Source: an uncultured Lachnospiraceae bacterium
GTDB taxonomy: Bacteria > Bacillota > Clostridia > Lachnospirales > Lachnospiraceae
Assembly (NCBI GenBank): GCA_946554445.1
Contig: CAMNSD010000013.1
Coordinates: 38,167 to 102,166 of the forward strand
Direction: 5' to 3'
Length of the DNA: 64,000 bases
The position numbers and the translations under genes were made by a program. The stretch's first letter is position 1. Each line of letters starts with the position of its first letter. The notes beneath the pieces are model-generated. The model ran no database searches, was not told the origin of the DNA, and worked only from the letters and a program-made list of their open reading frames with translations. Shown piece by piece: positions 8,600 to 17,369 of the stretch.

Positions 8600-9037
8600 A
8601 TGAAAATAACAATACAGGATATCGCACCCGGGGAAGAGGAAGAGATCATTGTAAGATGCAGGAATCTGGATGAGGCCCTTCTGCGGGTGATTCATGAGAT
8701 TAAGACAAGACGTGGGAAATTTACGGTCACAGACAAGGATAAGATCAGGCAGGTGGATACCAAGGATATTTATTATTTTGAGGCTGTGGACAATAAGGTA
8801 TTCCTTTATCTGGAACAGGATGTGTTTGAGGTCCGATACAAACTGTATGAGATTGAAGCGGAGTATGAGAATACGGATTTTTTCAGGGCATCCAAATCTG
8901 TGATCATCAATCTGGCCAAAGTCAGACAATTTGCGCCGGAATTTGGCGGTCGGTTTGAGGCGCAGATGATGAATGGGGAGAAACTGATAATCTCCAGACA
9001 ATATGTGCCGTTTTTAAAGAAGAGGCTTGGCATGTGA
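8600..9037 (+). CDS. LytTR-type DNA-binding regulator
   Basis: The 145-residue protein is a stand-alone LytTR domain. The block from about residue 45 to the end (DIYYFEAVDNKVFLYL, FFRASKSVIINLAKV, then LIISRQYVPFLKKRL) is the characteristic beta-rich DNA-binding fold. No receiver domain is present. Family context: LytTR proteins paired with a DUF3021 membrane partner usually control their own operon and an adjacent ABC exporter. AACGGAAGGAAA precedes the ATG. It lies 85 nt after the permease gene and 18 nt before the DUF3021 gene. Confidence 0.9.
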   Translation: MKITIQDIAPGEEEEIIVRCRNLDEALLRVIHEIKTRRGKFTVTDKDKIRQVDTKDIYYFEAVDNKVFLYLEQDVFEVRYKLYEIEAEYENTDFFRASKSVIINLAKVRQFAPEFGGRFEAQMMNGEKLIISRQYVPFLKKRLGM

Positions 9038-9055
9038 CAGAGGAAAGAGTGGAGT

Positions 9056-9574
9056 ATGGCCGGAAAGTTGAACAGAAAGCACAGACGGAAGATATGTGTT
9101 GAGAACGGCATGGAAAAGAGGCTGGTAATGACAGAAAATATAAAAAAAAGAATTACAGAATTTTTTCTCACATTTTGTATCGCAACGACGGGAACGGTGT
9201 TTGCATGTGCGGTATATATCGGTATATTCTGGCGCGGTGCATTGATGAATTCTGATATTTTGTGGCATAATTTGCTGCTTTGCTTTGTGTGCAGCCTGTG
9301 TAATTTCATCCATCCGTTCCAGGAGAGCAGCCGGATGAGAGTATTGCTCAATATCGGGGTACGTTATTGCTATATTAACCTGGTAGTATTGGGCGGCGGC
9401 TATTTGTTCCAGTGGTTTGATATTAAAAACGTCCTTATGCTGGCGGTCATGATGCTGGAAATCCTGCTTCTCTTTGTTGGGATATCTTGGGTAATGTGGC
9501 AGTTGCACAAGAAAGATTCTGAGAGACTCAACGAAAAGCTGCAGGAGTATCAGCGGACGGGGGGAAAAATCTGA
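9056..9574 (+). CDS. DUF3021 family membrane protein
   Basis: The 172-residue protein has four hydrophobic segments (about residues 36-56, 65-82, 99-118, 124-146), the layout of DUF3021 partners of LytTR regulators. Known pairs act as membrane-side modulators of the DNA-binding partner. The start is uncertain: ATG 9056 has GTGGAG close by, but ATG 9128 (MTENIKKRITEF) better resembles the length of the family and has AGAGG upstream. The C-terminal tail is charged and probably cytoplasmic. It ends the cassette that began at 6618. Confidence 0.75.
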   Translation: MAGKLNRKHRRKICVENGMEKRLVMTENIKKRITEFFLTFCIATTGTVFACAVYIGIFWRGALMNSDILWHNLLLCFVCSLCNFIHPFQESSRMRVLLNIGVRYCYINLVVLGGGYLFQWFDIKNVLMLAVMMLEILLLFVGISWVMWQLHKKDSERLNEKLQEYQRTGGKI

Positions 9575-9662
9575 CAGGATGCCGGGAACTGCCGGGCAGG
9601 GGAGTGACAGATATTGGCCTGCCGGGCAGTCATTGCAGTCATTGCTGTCGGCAAAATTCCGG

Positions 9663-9691
9663 TTGACAAACCATGACTGCCTATGTATAAT
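9663..9691 (+). promoter_or_regulatory. yceD-rpmF promoter
   Basis: TTGACA (9663-9668), 17 bp, TATAAT (9686-9691): both boxes are perfect consensus. It lies 26 bp before the yceD start. Confidence 0.9.
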
Positions 9692-9717
9692 TGTTTGAGT
9701 ATGGATAGGAGTCTACT

Positions 9718-10242
9718 ATGTTCGTGAACTTAACTGATGTGTTGACAAACGAAGGCAAGGTACTTCCGATGCAGGTAGAGGCAGGAATCACGCAGATTCC
9801 TGTGGGCGGGGAAAGTTACCGGGTGCTTAAGAGTACGCCGGTGGATTTTGTGTTTACCAACACTGGAAAGGGCAGAGCGCGGATTGAGGGTGAGGCGGTG
9901 TTTACATTTGCATTAAACTGTGACAGATGCCTGCAACCCGTGGAGAAGGAGATTGCGCTTACCTTTAACAGGGAAGTTACGGCGCCGGATGTGAGTGCTG
10001 ACAGGTCTGTGGAAGAAGAACAGGATTTTATGGACGGTTATCAGTTGCACGTGGAAGACTTACTAAACAGTGAGATAGTGACAAGCTGGCCTATGAAGAT
10101 TCTGTGTAAGCCGGATTGTAAGGGGATCTGCCCCAAATGCGGCAGGGATCTGAATACGGGGATGTGTGAGTGTGATACATTCGTTCCCGATCCCAGGATG
10201 GCGGCGATCAAAGATATCTTTGAAGCGGATAAGGAGGTGTGA
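9718..10242 (+). CDS. YceD family (DUF177) protein
   Basis: The 174-residue protein matches the YceD/DUF177 family: central ALNCDRCLQPVE, then a C-terminal zinc-ribbon-like CKPDCKGICPKCGRDLNTGMC. In E. coli YceD is linked to 23S rRNA accumulation, and the gene is almost universally followed by rpmF, as here (2-nt gap). The Cys pairs at the C-terminus are typical of Gram-positive members. GATAGGAG precedes the ATG. Strong expression is expected from the consensus promoter upstream. Confidence 0.93.
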   Translation: MFVNLTDVLTNEGKVLPMQVEAGITQIPVGGESYRVLKSTPVDFVFTNTGKGRARIEGEAVFTFALNCDRCLQPVEKEIALTFNREVTAPDVSADRSVEEEQDFMDGYQLHVEDLLNSEIVTSWPMKILCKPDCKGICPKCGRDLNTGMCECDTFVPDPRMAAIKDIFEADKEV

Positions 10243-10244
10243 CG

Positions 10245-10424
10245 ATGTCTATTTGTCCTAAGAACAAATCTTCTAAAGGTAGAAGAGATAAGAGAAGAGC
10301 AAACTGGAAGATGACTGCTCCTACATTGGTGAAATGTAGCAAATGCGGTGCTTTGATGGTGCCTCACAGAGTATGTAAAAAATGTGGGACATACAACAAA
10401 AAAGAGATCATTGCAGTGGATTGA
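10245..10424 (+). CDS. rpmF: 50S ribosomal protein L32
   Basis: The 59-residue protein begins MSICPKNKSSKGRRDKRRANW, the classic L32 N-terminus. It carries a four-Cys zinc ribbon (CSKCG ... CKKCG), so this is the zinc-binding form. ATG 10245 is chosen over 10239 because AAGGAGGTG lies about 8 nt upstream and family members start here. It is co-transcribed with yceD and followed by a strong terminator. Confidence 0.97.
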   Translation: MSICPKNKSSKGRRDKRRANWKMTAPTLVKCSKCGALMVPHRVCKKCGTYNKKEIIAVD

Positions 10425-10445
10425 GTAGAGAGAATGTAGGGAAAT

Positions 10446-10485
10446 CAAGGATTATAAGAAGGTGTAATCCTTGGTTTCTTTTTTT
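10446..10485 (+). terminator. rpmF terminator
   Basis: A 9-bp stem CAAGGATTA / TAATCCTTG with a 10-nt loop is followed by GTTTCTTTTTTT. It closes the yceD-rpmF transcript. Confidence 0.9.
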
Positions 10486-10620
10486 GCGTTTATTTTTGTT
10501 TAATAGTATCAACATTACTTTTGGGGACTTCTCGAAGAGCCTTGATTTTTGTGTGTATATTTAGTATATTAATATAGATATCCTTAGTGAATAAATCATA
10601 CTACAGGAAATTACTTAAAT
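10486..10620. other. AT-rich spacer between rpmF and plsX
   Basis: No ORF or RNA gene is seen. The stretch is AT-rich and may hold the plsX promoter, but I could not select a convincing -35/-10 pair. It leads into the two 60-bp repeats. Confidence 0.4.
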
Positions 10621-10740
10621 TATATCCGAGGCTGCGAAGCAGTCCTCGAAAAGTTAATTTGCGAAGCAAGTTTACATTATAATATCCGAGGCTGCGAAGC
10701 AGTCCTCGAAAAGTTAATTTGCGAAGCAAATTTACTTTAA
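10621..10740 (+). repeat. Two tandem 60-bp copies of the two-hairpin intergenic repeat
   Basis: Copies at 10621-10680 and 10681-10740 differ at only a handful of positions. Each contains hairpin 1 (CGAGG.CTGC-gaa-GCAG.CCTCG) and hairpin 2 (AATTTGC-gaa-GCAARTT), and ends TTTAC. Related single copies lie at 43175 and 52559, and a remnant at 22543. They occupy the leader region of plsX, 18 bp before its start. Confidence 0.85.
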
Positions 10741-10758
10741 GGAAACGGAAGGGTACAT

Positions 10759-11790
10759 ATGAGCGAATGGATAAAAGTGGCAGTGGATGCCATGGGCGGT
10801 GACAATGCGCCGGTAGAGACTGTAAAAGGCGCCGTGGAAGCAGTCAATGAGAGCAACAAGGTTAAAGTGTATCTGGTAGGACTTAAAAGTGTGCTGGAAA
10901 AGGAACTGGCAGGACATACCTATCCCAAGGAGCAGATTGAGGTGGTACATGCTTCTGAGATTATAGAGACAGCGGAACCGCCGGTGATGGCAATCCGCAA
11001 GAAGAAAGATTCTTCTCTTGTCAGGGCTTTGAATCTGGTCAAGGACGGTACCTGCGACGCTTATGTATCCGCGGGCAGCACCGGTGCGACACTGGTGGGT
11101 GGACAAGTCATTGTTGGGCGCATCAAGGGCGTGGAGCGGCCACCGCTTGCCCCGTTAATCCCTACAGCTACAGGGTGTTCTTTACTGATTGACTGTGGCG
11201 CTAATGTGGACGCAAGACCTTCGCATCTGGTGCAGTTTGCCAAGATGGGTTCCGTTTATATGGAACATGTGATGGGTGTCAAAAATCCGAAGGTTGGCAT
11301 TGTGAATATTGGCGCTGAAGAGGAGAAGGGAAACGCCCTGGTCAAGGAGACCTTTCCTTTGTTAAAGAACTGTCCCGATATTAATTTTATTGGCAGTGTG
11401 GAGGCTAGGGACATTCCGGCAGGTGCGGCGGACGTAGTAGTTTGTGAGGCTTTTGTGGGCAATGTGATCCTAAAGACTTATGAGGGCGTAGGGTTGACAT
11501 TGATCTCAAAAGTGAAGGAAGGGATGATGACGTCCCTGCGCAGTAAGATTGGGGCGCTGCTTGTGAAACCTGCCCTAAAGACAACATTAAAGGCTTTTGA
11601 TCTGGAGCAGTACGGCGGGGCGCCTATGCTGGGATTAAAAGGTCTTGTCGTCAAGACACACGGCAGTTCCAAGGCCAATGAGATTAAAAATTCGATTTTA
11701 CAGTGTATTACATTTACAGAGCAGAAGATCAGTGATAAAATCCGGGAGAAGATTGCAACAGAGGAAGTTGTGTCGGAACCGAAGAATTAG
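10759..11790 (+). CDS. plsX: Phosphate acyltransferase PlsX
   Basis: The 343-residue peripheral membrane enzyme converts acyl-ACP to acyl phosphate, the donor used by PlsY (encoded at 45977). Motifs: VAVDAMGGDNAP at residues 7-18, SAGSTGATL near residue 97, RPPLAPLIPT near 125, NIGAEEEKGN near 185 and VCEAFVGNVILK near 230. GGAAGGG precedes the ATG. acpP follows after 32 nt, the usual pairing. The 60-bp tandem repeats sit immediately upstream. Confidence 0.96.
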   Translation: MSEWIKVAVDAMGGDNAPVETVKGAVEAVNESNKVKVYLVGLKSVLEKELAGHTYPKEQIEVVHASEIIETAEPPVMAIRKKKDSSLVRALNLVKDGTCDAYVSAGSTGATLVGGQVIVGRIKGVERPPLAPLIPTATGCSLLIDCGANVDARPSHLVQFAKMGSVYMEHVMGVKNPKVGIVNIGAEEEKGNALVKETFPLLKNCPDINFIGSVEARDIPAGAADVVVCEAFVGNVILKTYEGVGLTLISKVKEGMMTSLRSKIGALLVKPALKTTLKAFDLEQYGGAPMLGLKGLVVKTHGSSKANEIKNSILQCITFTEQKISDKIREKIATEEVVSEPKN

Positions 11791-11822
11791 ACGATAGAGA
11801 AAAGCGAAAGGTGGCTGTAGCT

Positions 11823-12053
11823 ATGGAATTAGAGAAATTACAGGAAGTGATAGCGAGCGTCTTAAGCGTTGATCCCAAAGAGATTACGCTGGAGACCACC
11901 TTTTTGGAAGATTTAGGAGCCGATTCCTTGGATGTTTTTCAGATTATCATGGGAATCGAAGAAGTTTTTCATATAGAGATACCTGCCGACAAAGTGGAAC
12001 GCATCACTACGGTGGGCGAGGCGGTTGAACTGATCAAGAACAGTAGGGAGTAA
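11823..12053 (+). CDS. acpP: Acyl carrier protein
   Basis: The 76-residue acidic protein has the phosphopantetheine site GADSLD with Ser35. It carries growing acyl chains for fatty acid synthesis and feeds PlsX. ATG 11823 is used rather than the in-frame GTG 11811, because AAAGGTGG then lies 9 nt upstream and the protein starts MELEKLQEVI like its relatives. A strong terminator follows, separating it from rnc. Confidence 0.95.
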   Translation: MELEKLQEVIASVLSVDPKEITLETTFLEDLGADSLDVFQIIMGIEEVFHIEIPADKVERITTVGEAVELIKNSRE

Positions 12054-12057
12054 ACGA

Positions 12058-12087
12058 AAGCCCCTTCTAAAAAGAAGGGGCTTTTCC
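12058..12087 (+). terminator. acpP terminator
   Basis: An 11-bp perfect stem (AAGCCCCTTCT / AGAAGGGGCTT) with loop AAAA is followed by TTCC. It lies only 16 nt before the rnc start, so rnc depends on read-through or a promoter I cannot see. Confidence 0.85.
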
Positions 12088-12102
12088 ATTGTGGAGGATT
12101 TC

Positions 12103-12795
12103 ATGTTAGAGGAGCGGCTTACAGAACTTGAAGAAAAAATACAGTATCGGTTTCAAGACAGGCGCCTTTTACGGCAGGCCCTCACACACAGTTCCTATGC
12201 GAATGAGCAAAAAATCAATAAGTTTGAGGACTATGAGCGTTTGGAATTTTTAGGTGATGCTGTTTTGGAATTGGTGAGCAGTGATTTCCTGTTTCGGGAA
12301 GAAAAGGATATGGCGGAGGGACAGTTGACGCGTAAGCGTTCCTCCATGGTCTGTGAGCCTGCGCTTGCTTTTTGTGCCAGGGATATTGCCTTGGAACAGT
12401 ACATTCTTCTCGGCAAAGGGGAGGAAGCCACAGGCGGCAGAGGCAGGGATTCCATTGTTTCTGATGTAATGGAAGCGGTGATTGGTGCGATTTATCTGGA
12501 CAGCGGGATAGAGGAAGCGTCAGGATTCATCCATCGTTTTATTCTGGATGATTTGGAGCACAAACAGTTATTCTATGACGCTAAGACGATTCTACAGGAA
12601 GATGTGCAGCAGGAAGGTAAAGAAGCGATTCATTACGAACTGCTTAAGGAGGAAGGGCCGGAACATGAGAAAACTTTCTTAGTAGAAGTCAGGGTAGGAG
12701 ATAAAAAGCTGGGGACAGGAAGCGGACATTCTAAGAAAGCGGCGGAACAGCAGGCGGCTTACCAGGCGCTTCTTCGCAGGCGGGAAGAAATGTGA
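12103..12795 (+). CDS. rnc: Ribonuclease III
   Basis: The 230-residue endonuclease cleaves double-stranded RNA in rRNA processing. The catalytic signature ERLEFLGDAVLEL (Glu48, Asp52) and DVMEAVIGAIYLDSG (Asp121, Glu124) are intact, and a double-stranded RNA-binding domain follows from about residue 157 to the end (DAKTILQEDVQQ, then SGHSKKAAEQQAA). GGAGG sits 6 nt before ATG 12103; the GTG at 12091 is an alternative. smc begins 8 nt after its stop, the standard rnc-smc-ftsY operon. Confidence 0.96.
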   Translation: MLEERLTELEEKIQYRFQDRRLLRQALTHSSYANEQKINKFEDYERLEFLGDAVLELVSSDFLFREEKDMAEGQLTRKRSSMVCEPALAFCARDIALEQYILLGKGEEATGGRGRDSIVSDVMEAVIGAIYLDSGIEEASGFIHRFILDDLEHKQLFYDAKTILQEDVQQEGKEAIHYELLKEEGPEHEKTFLVEVRVGDKKLGTGSGHSKKAAEQQAAYQALLRRREEM

Positions 12796-12802
12796 GGTAC
12801 AT

Positions 12803-15800
12803 ATGTATTTAAAGAGTATTGAGGTGCACGGATTTAAATCCTTTGCCAATAAAATTACGTTCAAGTTTCATAATGGAATCACGGGTATTGTGGGCCCCAA
12901 TGGCTCTGGGAAGAGCAATGTGGCGGATGCGGTCAGATGGGTGCTTGGTGAGCAGCGGATCAAGCAGCTGCGCGGCGTGTCCATGCAGGATGTGATTTTT
13001 TCTGGCACGGAGATGAGAAAACCTCTGGGATATGCCTATGTGGCGATTACCCTGGACAATTCGGATCATCAGCTGGCGATTGATTATGATGAAGTGACAG
13101 TGTCCAGAAGGCTGTACCGTTCCGGTGAGAGTGAATATATGTTGAATGGAACGGCCTGCCGTCTGAAAGATGTCAATGAACTGTTCTATGATACGGGTAT
13201 CGGCAAGGAAGGATACTCCATCATCGGGCAGGGACAGATTGATAAGATCTTGAGTGGGAAGCCGGAGGAGCGCAGGGAGCTTTTTGACGAGGCGGCCGGC
13301 ATCGTGAAGTTTAAGCGGAGAAAGTATGCGGCCCAGAAAAAACTGGAAGATGAAAAACAGAATCTGGTGCGCGTCAATGATATTCTGGCGGAATTGGAGA
13401 AACAGACAGGGCCTTTGGAGAAACAGGCGGAGAAGGCAAGAATCTATCTTCGTAAAAAAGAAGAGTTGAAGACCTTGGATGTGAATGTTTTTTTGTTGGA
13501 AAATGTGCGTGTCCGGGAACAGCTTGTGGAAGTGGATAAGAAACTGCAGATTGCCGGGGATGATCTGCAGGAAACTACCGACAGATATGAATCCATCAAG
13601 GAAGAATATGAGCGGATACAAGGACGTATTGAGCAGCTGGATCAGGAGATTGAGGCAGCCAGAGCCACGCTTACAGATACCGGCGTTATGCGTTCTAAAT
13701 TAGAAGGCGAGATCAATGTCTTAAAGGAGCAAATCCATTCTGCGGAGGGAAATGAGGAACATCTGCAGAACCGGATTCGCAGCATCAGCGAGCAGCTTGC
13801 CGAAAGGGACAAGGAGCGGGATGCGATTCTTTTGGACAAGAAGGAGACGGATGACAAACTCGCAGCGTTGGAAGAAGAGCGGGCGCAGGCCAGGGAACTT
13901 CTGGAAAAAACCCAGCGTGAAATCGAAGAACTCAATAATAATATTGAAAGTGGCAAAAATACTATCATAGATGCACTCAATAATCGTGCGACCATCAAGT
14001 CCAAGCTGGGACGGTTTGACACCATGCTTGAGCAGGTCAATATCCGCAAGGCAGAGTTGAATTCCAGACTTTTACGAGCCAAGTCCGATGAGGCGGAACA
14101 GACGGAGACCATCAAAAAACTGGAAGAAGAATTTGAGATCATTACGAATACGATCAAAGAATTGACAGAACAGCAGGAACTTATTGATGAGCGTCTCTCC
14201 GGCGTCCGGGAGGAACTGGCGGGGAAGGACCAGAAACTGCGGGACACCCAGATTCTTTATCATCAGCAGAAATCTAAGCTGGAAGCCCTCTCTAACCTGA
14301 CGGAACGTTATGAAGGATATGGCGGCAGCGTAAAGGCTGTTATGGAGCAGAAGGACAGCGAGAAAGGCATCATCGGTGTGGTGGCGGACATTATCAAGGT
14401 GGACGCCAAATATGAGACGGCGATTGAGACGGCGCTTGGCGGCAACATCCAGAATATCGTGACGGAGGATGAGGAGACGGCCAAGCGCATGATCGGTTTC
14501 TTAAAGAAGGCGAAGGCGGGCCGGGCTACGTTCCTGCCGCTTACCAGCATTACCCACCCTCAGGAATTTAAGAATCCGGAGGCCCTGAACGAAAAGGGTG
14601 TGGTGGGGATGGCAGACGCCCTGGTGAAGATAGATAAGAAATACCAGAATGTGGCCAAAGCCATGCTGGGGCGCATCATGGTGGTGGATCATGTGGATAA
14701 TGCGGTGAAGATTGCCAGAAAGTTTGATTACGGCATTCGCATGGTCACGTTGGAGGGAGAATTGTTAGTGCCGGGCGGCGCTATCAGCGGCGGTGCTTTT
14801 AAGAATAACTCCAATCTTTTGGGCAGACGCCGGGAGATGGAGGAACTGGAAAAGAAGGTCAAACAGTATCTGACGGATATTGACAATATTTTAAATGATA
14901 TTGAGGAGACAAAGAAGGGCCGCAATAAGATGCGTTTGGAACTGGAGGATATTAAAGGACAGATCCAACGTAAGTTTATCGAGCAGAACACCGCCAGGAT
15001 GAATGTGATGCAGGCGGAGGAAAAAAAGAGCGAGACGGCGGAAGGCTTTGACGAATTAAAGAATGAGGAGCAGGATATCGAGACGCAGATCAAAGAAATC
15101 CAACTTGGTAAGGATGAGGCGGCTGCAGAACTTGCGGATTCCGAACAGCTGGAGAAAAATGTGGAGGTTCAGATTGCCGGTTTTCAGGCACAGCTTGAGA
15201 TGAAACGGGCCGAGGAGTCCACACAGTCTTCCAGAGTATCCGAGTGGGATGTGGAAGTCGAGAAGATGCGTCAAGGCGCAGATTTCCAGCGTCAGAATCT
15301 GGAACGTGTGGAAGCGGAGAGGTCTCGTTATACGGCGGAATTAAATGAGGTAAAAGAGGGACTGCATCTGGGCAAGGAAGAGGTGGAACGCAAGAAAGAC
15401 AGTATTTTGGAGATAGAAAAGACCATTGCGGCTTCCCATACGGCTCAGAGTGATGCAGAGCAGAAACTGAAAGAAGATATCGAGATGAAGGAGGAACTCT
15501 CCGGCAAGCAGAAGAATTTCTTTGCTTCCAGAGAGGAACTGTCCGAACGCATGACAGCGCTGGATAAGGAAGTTTACCGTCTGGGCAGCCAGAAAGAACG
15601 GATGGAGGAATCCATCGAATCCCAGATTAATTATATGTGGGATGAATATGAGATTACGTTGTCTGATGCGGAATCCTTAAAAAATGAGGAAATGAACGAT
15701 CTGCCGGCCATGAAGAGAGGCATCAGCGGATTGAAAGATGAAATCCGCAAGCTGGGCGATGTGAATGTCAACGCCATCGAGGATTACCGGAACCTGATGG

Positions 15801-16363
15801 AGCGCTATACGTTCTTAAAGACACAGCATGACGATCTGGTGGAAGCGGAAAAGACGCTGCTTGGGATTATCGAGGAACTGGATACTTCCATGCGCAAGCA
15901 GTTTAATGAGAAGTTTGAGCAGATCAACAGGGAGTTTGACAAGGTGTTCAAGGAACTTTTTGGCGGCGGTAAGGGTACGCTGGAACTGATTGAAGACGAG
16001 GATGTACTGGAAGCGGGCATTCGCGTGATTGCACAGCCGCCGGGAAAGAAACTGGTGAATATGATGCAGATGTCCGGCGGAGAGAAATCGCTGACGGCAA
16101 TCTGTCTGTTGTTCGCCATCCAGAACTTAAAACCTTCGCCGTTTTGTCTGTTGGACGAGATTGAGGCGGCCCTGGATGAGAGCAACGTGACCAGATTTGC
16201 CAAGTATCTGCATAAACTGACCAAGAATACCCAGTTCATAGTGATTACGCACAGGCGAGGCACCATGGAGAAGGCCGATAGGCTGTATGGTATCACCATG
16301 CAGGAAAAAGGCGTCTCCACACTGGTCAGCGTGAATCTGATCGATAAGGAATTGGACGATTAG
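12803..16363 (+). CDS. smc: Chromosome segregation protein SMC
   Basis: The 1186-residue ATPase is of normal bacterial SMC length. Walker A GPNGSGKSN is at 32-40, followed by a first coiled coil (about 170-500), the hinge domain (about 510-680, with GYGGSVKAV and PGGAISGG), a second coiled coil (about 690-1000) and a C-terminal head with MSGGEKSLTAICLLFA near 1090 and Walker B LLDEIEAALDESN near 1115. It compacts chromosomes together with ScpAB, which are not in this window. GTGAGG precedes the ATG, and its stop lies 42 nt before ftsY. Confidence 0.97.
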   Translation: MYLKSIEVHGFKSFANKITFKFHNGITGIVGPNGSGKSNVADAVRWVLGEQRIKQLRGVSMQDVIFSGTEMRKPLGYAYVAITLDNSDHQLAIDYDEVTVSRRLYRSGESEYMLNGTACRLKDVNELFYDTGIGKEGYSIIGQGQIDKILSGKPEERRELFDEAAGIVKFKRRKYAAQKKLEDEKQNLVRVNDILAELEKQTGPLEKQAEKARIYLRKKEELKTLDVNVFLLENVRVREQLVEVDKKLQIAGDDLQETTDRYESIKEEYERIQGRIEQLDQEIEAARATLTDTGVMRSKLEGEINVLKEQIHSAEGNEEHLQNRIRSISEQLAERDKERDAILLDKKETDDKLAALEEERAQARELLEKTQREIEELNNNIESGKNTIIDALNNRATIKSKLGRFDTMLEQVNIRKAELNSRLLRAKSDEAEQTETIKKLEEEFEIITNTIKELTEQQELIDERLSGVREELAGKDQKLRDTQILYHQQKSKLEALSNLTERYEGYGGSVKAVMEQKDSEKGIIGVVADIIKVDAKYETAIETALGGNIQNIVTEDEETAKRMIGFLKKAKAGRATFLPLTSITHPQEFKNPEALNEKGVVGMADALVKIDKKYQNVAKAMLGRIMVVDHVDNAVKIARKFDYGIRMVTLEGELLVPGGAISGGAFKNNSNLLGRRREMEELEKKVKQYLTDIDNILNDIEETKKGRNKMRLELEDIKGQIQRKFIEQNTARMNVMQAEEKKSETAEGFDELKNEEQDIETQIKEIQLGKDEAAAELADSEQLEKNVEVQIAGFQAQLEMKRAEESTQSSRVSEWDVEVEKMRQGADFQRQNLERVEAERSRYTAELNEVKEGLHLGKEEVERKKDSILEIEKTIAASHTAQSDAEQKLKEDIEMKEELSGKQKNFFASREELSERMTALDKEVYRLGSQKERMEESIESQINYMWDEYEITLSDAESLKNEEMNDLPAMKRGISGLKDEIRKLGDVNVNAIEDYRNLMERYTFLKTQHDDLVEAEKTLLGIIEELDTSMRKQFNEKFEQINREFDKVFKELFGGGKGTLELIEDEDVLEAGIRVIAQPPGKKLVNMMQMSGGEKSLTAICLLFAIQNLKPSPFCLLDEIEAALDESNVTRFAKYLHKLTKNTQFIVITHRRGTMEKADRLYGITMQEKGVSTLVSVNLIDKELDD

Positions 16364-16404
16364 TGAATTTGAGATTTCGGGAAACAGAATCACGGAGGTT
16401 TGGT

Positions 16405-17349
16405 ATGGCTGAAGAAAAGAAAGGGTTTTTCAGCAGGCTGCGGGAAGGACTCACTAAGACGAGAAATAATATCGTACATGGGATTGACTCCGTTTTTAAC
16501 GGTTTTTCTGCGATTGACGAGGATTTCTACGAGGAACTGGAAGAAATCCTGATCATGGGAGACATTGGCGTGGATGCAACGGATGCAATCCTAGAGAAGC
16601 TGCGAGAACAGGTGAAGGAGAATCATATCAAAGAACCTGTCGCTTGTAAGGAATATTTGATCCAAAATATTAAGGAGCAGATGCGGGTGGAGGAGACTGC
16701 TTATGAGTTCGAGTCCAGACAGTCTGTGGTGCTGGTGATTGGCGTCAACGGCGTGGGCAAAACTACTACCGTGGGTAAATTGGCGGGAAAACTCAAGAGT
16801 CAGGGCAGGAAAGTGTTGATTGCTGCGGCTGATACCTTCCGTGCGGCTGCGGGAGAACAGCTTGGCGAGTGGGCTAACCGCGCCGGGGTGGATGTGATCG
16901 GTGGCACAGAGGGCGCCGATCCGGCCAGCGTAATCTACGATGCGGTGAGCGCGGCGAAGGCGCGGAATGTGGACGTGCTGTTGTGCGACACGGCTGGGCG
17001 GCTTCATAATAAAAAGAATCTAATGGAAGAGTTAAAGAAGATTGACCGGATTATCACTAGGGAATTTCCTGATGCTCACAGAGAGAATCTGGTAGTCCTG
17101 GACGGCACCACAGGTCAGAACGCCTTGCAGCAGGCCAAAGAGTTTAGCGAAGTGGCGGATCTTACAGGAATCATCCTGACAAAATTGGATGGAACGGCCA
17201 AGGGCGGTATTGCGGTGGCAATCCAATCACAGCTGCAGATTCCGGTAAAATATATTGGTGTCGGTGAAACCATCGAGGATCTGCAGAAGTTTGATGCGGA
17301 TCAGTTCGTGGATGCACTTTTTGATGTGAAAATGTCTGAGGAAGAGTAG
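16405..17349 (+). CDS. ftsY: Signal recognition particle receptor FtsY
   Basis: The 314-residue SRP GTPase has an N domain and a G domain with GVNGVGKTT (113-121), DTAGRLHNK, and TKLDGTAKGG. It docks Ffh-bound ribosomes to the membrane translocon; Ffh is encoded at 25742. The acidic A domain is short, as in many Gram-positives. ATG 16405 is chosen because CGGAGG lies 6 nt before it; a GTG overlapping the smc stop opens the same frame but lacks a site. It ends the rnc-smc-ftsY run; ilvA follows after 20 nt and may be co-transcribed. Confidence 0.96.
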   Translation: MAEEKKGFFSRLREGLTKTRNNIVHGIDSVFNGFSAIDEDFYEELEEILIMGDIGVDATDAILEKLREQVKENHIKEPVACKEYLIQNIKEQMRVEETAYEFESRQSVVLVIGVNGVGKTTTVGKLAGKLKSQGRKVLIAAADTFRAAAGEQLGEWANRAGVDVIGGTEGADPASVIYDAVSAAKARNVDVLLCDTAGRLHNKKNLMEELKKIDRIITREFPDAHRENLVVLDGTTGQNALQQAKEFSEVADLTGIILTKLDGTAKGGIAVAIQSQLQIPVKYIGVGETIEDLQKFDADQFVDALFDVKMSEEE

Positions 17350-17369
17350 ATAGAAAGAGGGAAGGATAT

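Noticed and set aside
10621..10740. Tandem 60-bp repeats as a CRISPR array
   Set aside because: Only two units, no distinct spacers between conserved repeats and no cas genes; the unit itself is a two-hairpin element found elsewhere as single copies.
12809..13621. 270-residue minus-strand frame inside smc
   Set aside because: It mirrors the conserved SMC head domain, has no family features and no start signals.
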